Origin: Patagioenas fasciata
Taxonomy: Eukaryota > Chordata > Aves > Columbiformes > Columbidae
Direction: 5' to 3'
Length of the DNA: 64,000 nt
NCBI RefSeq assembly: GCF_037038585.1
Contig: NC_092521.1
Location: 150,130,605 to 150,194,604, forward strand
A program made the position numbers and the translations under genes. The notes beneath the pieces were generated by a model that worked only from the letters and a program-made list of their open reading frames with translations, had not been told where the DNA came from and did no database searches. Each line of letters opens with the position of its first letter. The first letter of the stretch is position 1. Of this stretch, positions 61,720 through 64,000 are shown one piece after another.

Positions 61720-62092
61720 GGAGTGTCCAACCCACGAAGAGGAGTGATGACTGGAAAAACTAATTTCTACAGCTACCTGAAAGGAGGCTGTAGCATGGAG
61801 GGTGTTGGTCTCTTCTCCCAAGCAGGAAGTGATAAGACAAGAGAAAACAGCTTCAAGTTGTGCCAGGGGAGGTTTAGACGGGAAATTAGTAAAAACTTCT
61901 TCCCACGAAGGGTTGTCAGGCATTGGAACAGGCTGCCCAGGGAAGTGGTTGAACTGCCATCCCTGGAGGTGTTTGAAAGACACATAGATTAGGTTCTTAG
62001 GGACATGATTTAGTGACAGTGTTCGGTTAATTGTTGGACTCAATGTTCCTGAGGGTCTCTTCCAACCAAAACGATCCTATGATTCTATTTAA
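61720..62092 (+). mobile_element. CR1 3' end, plus strand
   Basis: An 89-codon open frame (61,723-61,992) reads [20 protein letters not shown] and [20 protein letters not shown], the very end of CR1 ORF2, parallel to the copy at 16.6 kb. The 3' UTR 'gagggtctcttccaaccaaa' follows, then GATCCTATGATTCTATTT, the octamer tail. 5'-truncated, moderately young. Confidence 0.93.
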
Positions 62093-62514
62093 TCTATACC
62101 TGGATATATTTATGGAGGAGATGGTGTAATGCAGCTATTTACTGGAATGGAAAGGTGCCCTGTTATCCATTGGGATGGGGCTCTTAGTCCTCAGAAGTTG
62201 TGAGGAATAAAAAAAATGAAAACCAAGTCACAGCGTCTCCTGCCAGCTGTTATTTGGGAGCCTTGTTACCCTTTTAAAAACTCAAGGGAGTGCAACTAGC
62301 ATTTTCGTCAACAGTCACCTGCTTTGCTTTATTGTCAACTAACCCTTCTGCAGACAAAGTGACAGTCTTGTGTAGTGTTTCAAAGGAGACATCCTTTGGA
62401 TCAGAGCTGAGGGCTGTCTTGGGGAGCCATTCCTCCTCCCCATGCGTGGTTTTGTGGATTGGAAAATAAGGGACTCCTTCTCAAAACGTGATTTTTACAT
62501 CCTGCTTTTCTCCA

Positions 62515-62930
62515 GTGGCCTTGCTTACGAATCCCCCGCGGGGGAGCGGCGAGGGCTCCGGGCCGCCCGGGGCAGCCAGCCCCGGCTCTCAGCGTGCCCG
62601 CGCCTTCTGGGCCGCTCACGGTCCCTTTACGAGTCCGTTCTCTGCGGGGCACGGTTGGGTTTGTTGCTCTCATTCCTCTGCGATGGCCTAAAGGACTCAT
62701 TGCGTCCTGGCCGTCCGGTAAAGCCAGCACCCCCACCCCGCACGGCGGCTGCCTTCTCCTCCGGCCGCGCTTCGGCCCGGGCCCGGCGGTGCTGCCATGG
62801 CTCGCCCCGCAGGCAGAGCATGGCTCGCCCCGCAGGCAGAGCACGACCCGCCCCCTCGCACCTGAACTGCACCGGCAAAAGGAGCCGGGCGGCAGCCATG
62901 GCCCTGCCACCGCAGCCTGCGAAGCCTTGA
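62515..62930. promoter_or_regulatory. CpG island
   Basis: A GC-rich, CpG-dense block beginning near ccgcgggggagcggcgaggg. Long frames on both strands are composition artefacts with no recognisable domain. It contains a 23-bp direct repeat (62,797-62,842). In other vertebrates PTF1A follows MSRB2 in this direction, so the island may belong to its upstream region; this is inference from synteny. Confidence 0.5.
62797..62842. repeat. 23-bp tandem duplication in CpG island
   Basis: Two perfect adjacent copies of a 23-base unit beginning atggctcgccccgcaggcag. Confidence 0.97.
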
Positions 62931-63420
62931 ACTCGGCCATCTCCGTTGATTTAAATTATATTAGCTTTGAGCCCTTCTGTTGTCGGGCCAGTTTAGAAGT
63001 TGATGAAACAGTAAATTTTTGCTGGAAAAGTAGGGAGCTTTGTGCTCTGCCAAGCAGGTGCCTGGCGGTTTTAGTCAAGGATTGGTAAATTTACAAGAGT
63101 GCAGTGGACGTGCCCTCCCCAGGCTATTGTGAAATTCAGGGACGAACAAAGGAGAACGTGAATATTCACACAGCCGCCTTTCAGCGTGTGGCATTGCTCT
63201 GCAATATTTAAAGCGCTGCGCTTTTTGTGTGTGTTTAGAAAAAGAAAAAAACACCAACAACCCCCTCAAAAATCAGAAAGTACCTGTTTGCGTTTTAAAC
63301 CACATGGAAGTCATCCGTGAGCAACCATATAATTTGATTTGCTAAGCAATCTGCGAGGCGATTGCACATCATTTATAATGTTCATTGAGCATTTTGCTTA
63401 ATTGTGTCTCTTTTTGTCAA
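62931..63420. promoter_or_regulatory. AT-rich spacer between CpG islands, candidate regulatory DNA
   Basis: A repeat-free spacer between two GC-rich blocks with an E-box CAGGTG near 63,055 and several TAAT/ATTTG homeodomain-type cores near 63,330-63,400. Such islands and spacers are typical of developmental transcription factor loci. The function is inferred. Confidence 0.25.
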
Positions 63421-64000
63421 GGAAGCACAGCCCCCTCCCGGCTGCGGCCGGCACAAGTGGCCAGATTCCCATGGACCCGCAGACAACCGCCGGCCCGGCG
63501 CGGGGCTTTTCCCAAGCGGAGCCGTCACCACACGAACGTCTGGGGTGCGAGAGAAGGGCTCTGGTACGAGCTCGCTGTCCGAACCCGTTCTGCTCACAGC
63601 CCGCGGCTTCGGCCGATGCTGCCCGTCCAGGCTGCCGGGTGCCTGTCTCTCCTCTCGCTGGGGCGGTGCGTCCCTCGGGTGATTCTGCAGGTGCGGGACA
63701 GGCTCAGCGGCACCGATGCCGGGAGCGAGGCTGCTTCCCCTTGCCAAGCTCGGGAGAGGGGCTCGGAGAGGAGACCTGAAAGTAGCACCAGAAGGAGAGG
63801 ACAGACCTTTGGTGCATGACTTTGCTGGAGTCCCCCCATCCCGTCGCCCTTCATGTGCTTTGCAGTAGCTGGTCGCGCTTCCGCACGCCGAGCAACTTGG
63901 AAGGAAGCGCGTTTAATGGGGTGAGCCCCTCGCAGCCGGCAACCTTCTGCCTTGGCGTGGCGGGCGAGGTTCAGGCCCCTTCAAGGAGCGGGAGGCGAAG
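63420..64000. promoter_or_regulatory. CpG island at the right edge
   Basis: GC-rich, CpG-dense sequence continuing to the end of the window. Open frames of 86 to 144 codons are present on both strands and overlap each other, which is expected of GC-rich DNA; none resembles PTF1A or another protein I know. Confidence 0.55.

Noticed and set aside
63382..63854. Frames of 86-144 codons at the right edge as PTF1A or another coding exon
   Set aside because: None shows a bHLH region or the acidic N-terminus expected of PTF1A, and frames overlap on both strands.
1..64000. CRISPR arrays, operons, ribosome binding sites, bacterial mobile elements
   Set aside because: The window is vertebrate nuclear DNA with spliced genes; no regularly spaced repeats or prokaryotic gene organisation are present.

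Overview
The window looks like a piece of a bird nuclear genome. The grounds are CR1 LINE copies of the avian/sauropsid type (one with an open reverse-transcriptase frame, several with the ATTCTATG-type tail), short spliced exons in long AT-rich introns, and gene order. The species cannot be named from the sequence.

Layout. Positions 1 to about 25,200 hold the 3' half of ARMC3 on the + strand: eight well-supported coding exons plus one probable 51-nt exon, ending in a TAA stop at 24,917-24,919. The 5' exons lie to the left of the window. The introns contain a diverged but long minus-strand CR1 relic (about 9.06-10.93 kb) and a younger plus-strand CR1 with a 330-codon open frame (15.7-16.9 kb).

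From 25 to 40 kb is intergenic DNA with a solo LTR, short CR1 tails and an (ATTCT)n array that seems to have grown from a CR1 tail. Between 40.1 and 46.7 kb, in the position and orientation where MSRB2 follows ARMC3 in other vertebrates, four MSRB2 exons can be recognised. They carry independent damage: an in-frame stop and lost splice donor, a missing zinc-site cysteine, and a 22-bp tandem duplication that shifts the frame just before the catalytic cysteine. I read this as a unitary MSRB2 pseudogene, which is the main finding.

From 46.7 to 64 kb I see no protein-coding gene. There is a CpG island at 56.6-56.9 kb with a textbook YY1 site, a cluster of CR1 remnants at 59.4-62.1 kb, and two CpG-rich blocks at 62.5-62.9 and 63.4-64.0 kb. 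In mammals PTF1A follows MSRB2, so the GC-rich right edge may be the approach to PTF1A, but no PTF1A coding sequence is inside the window.

Most long open frames in this window are chance frames in non-coding or GC-rich DNA. The two gene loci are not known to work together; they are neighbours by conserved synteny.
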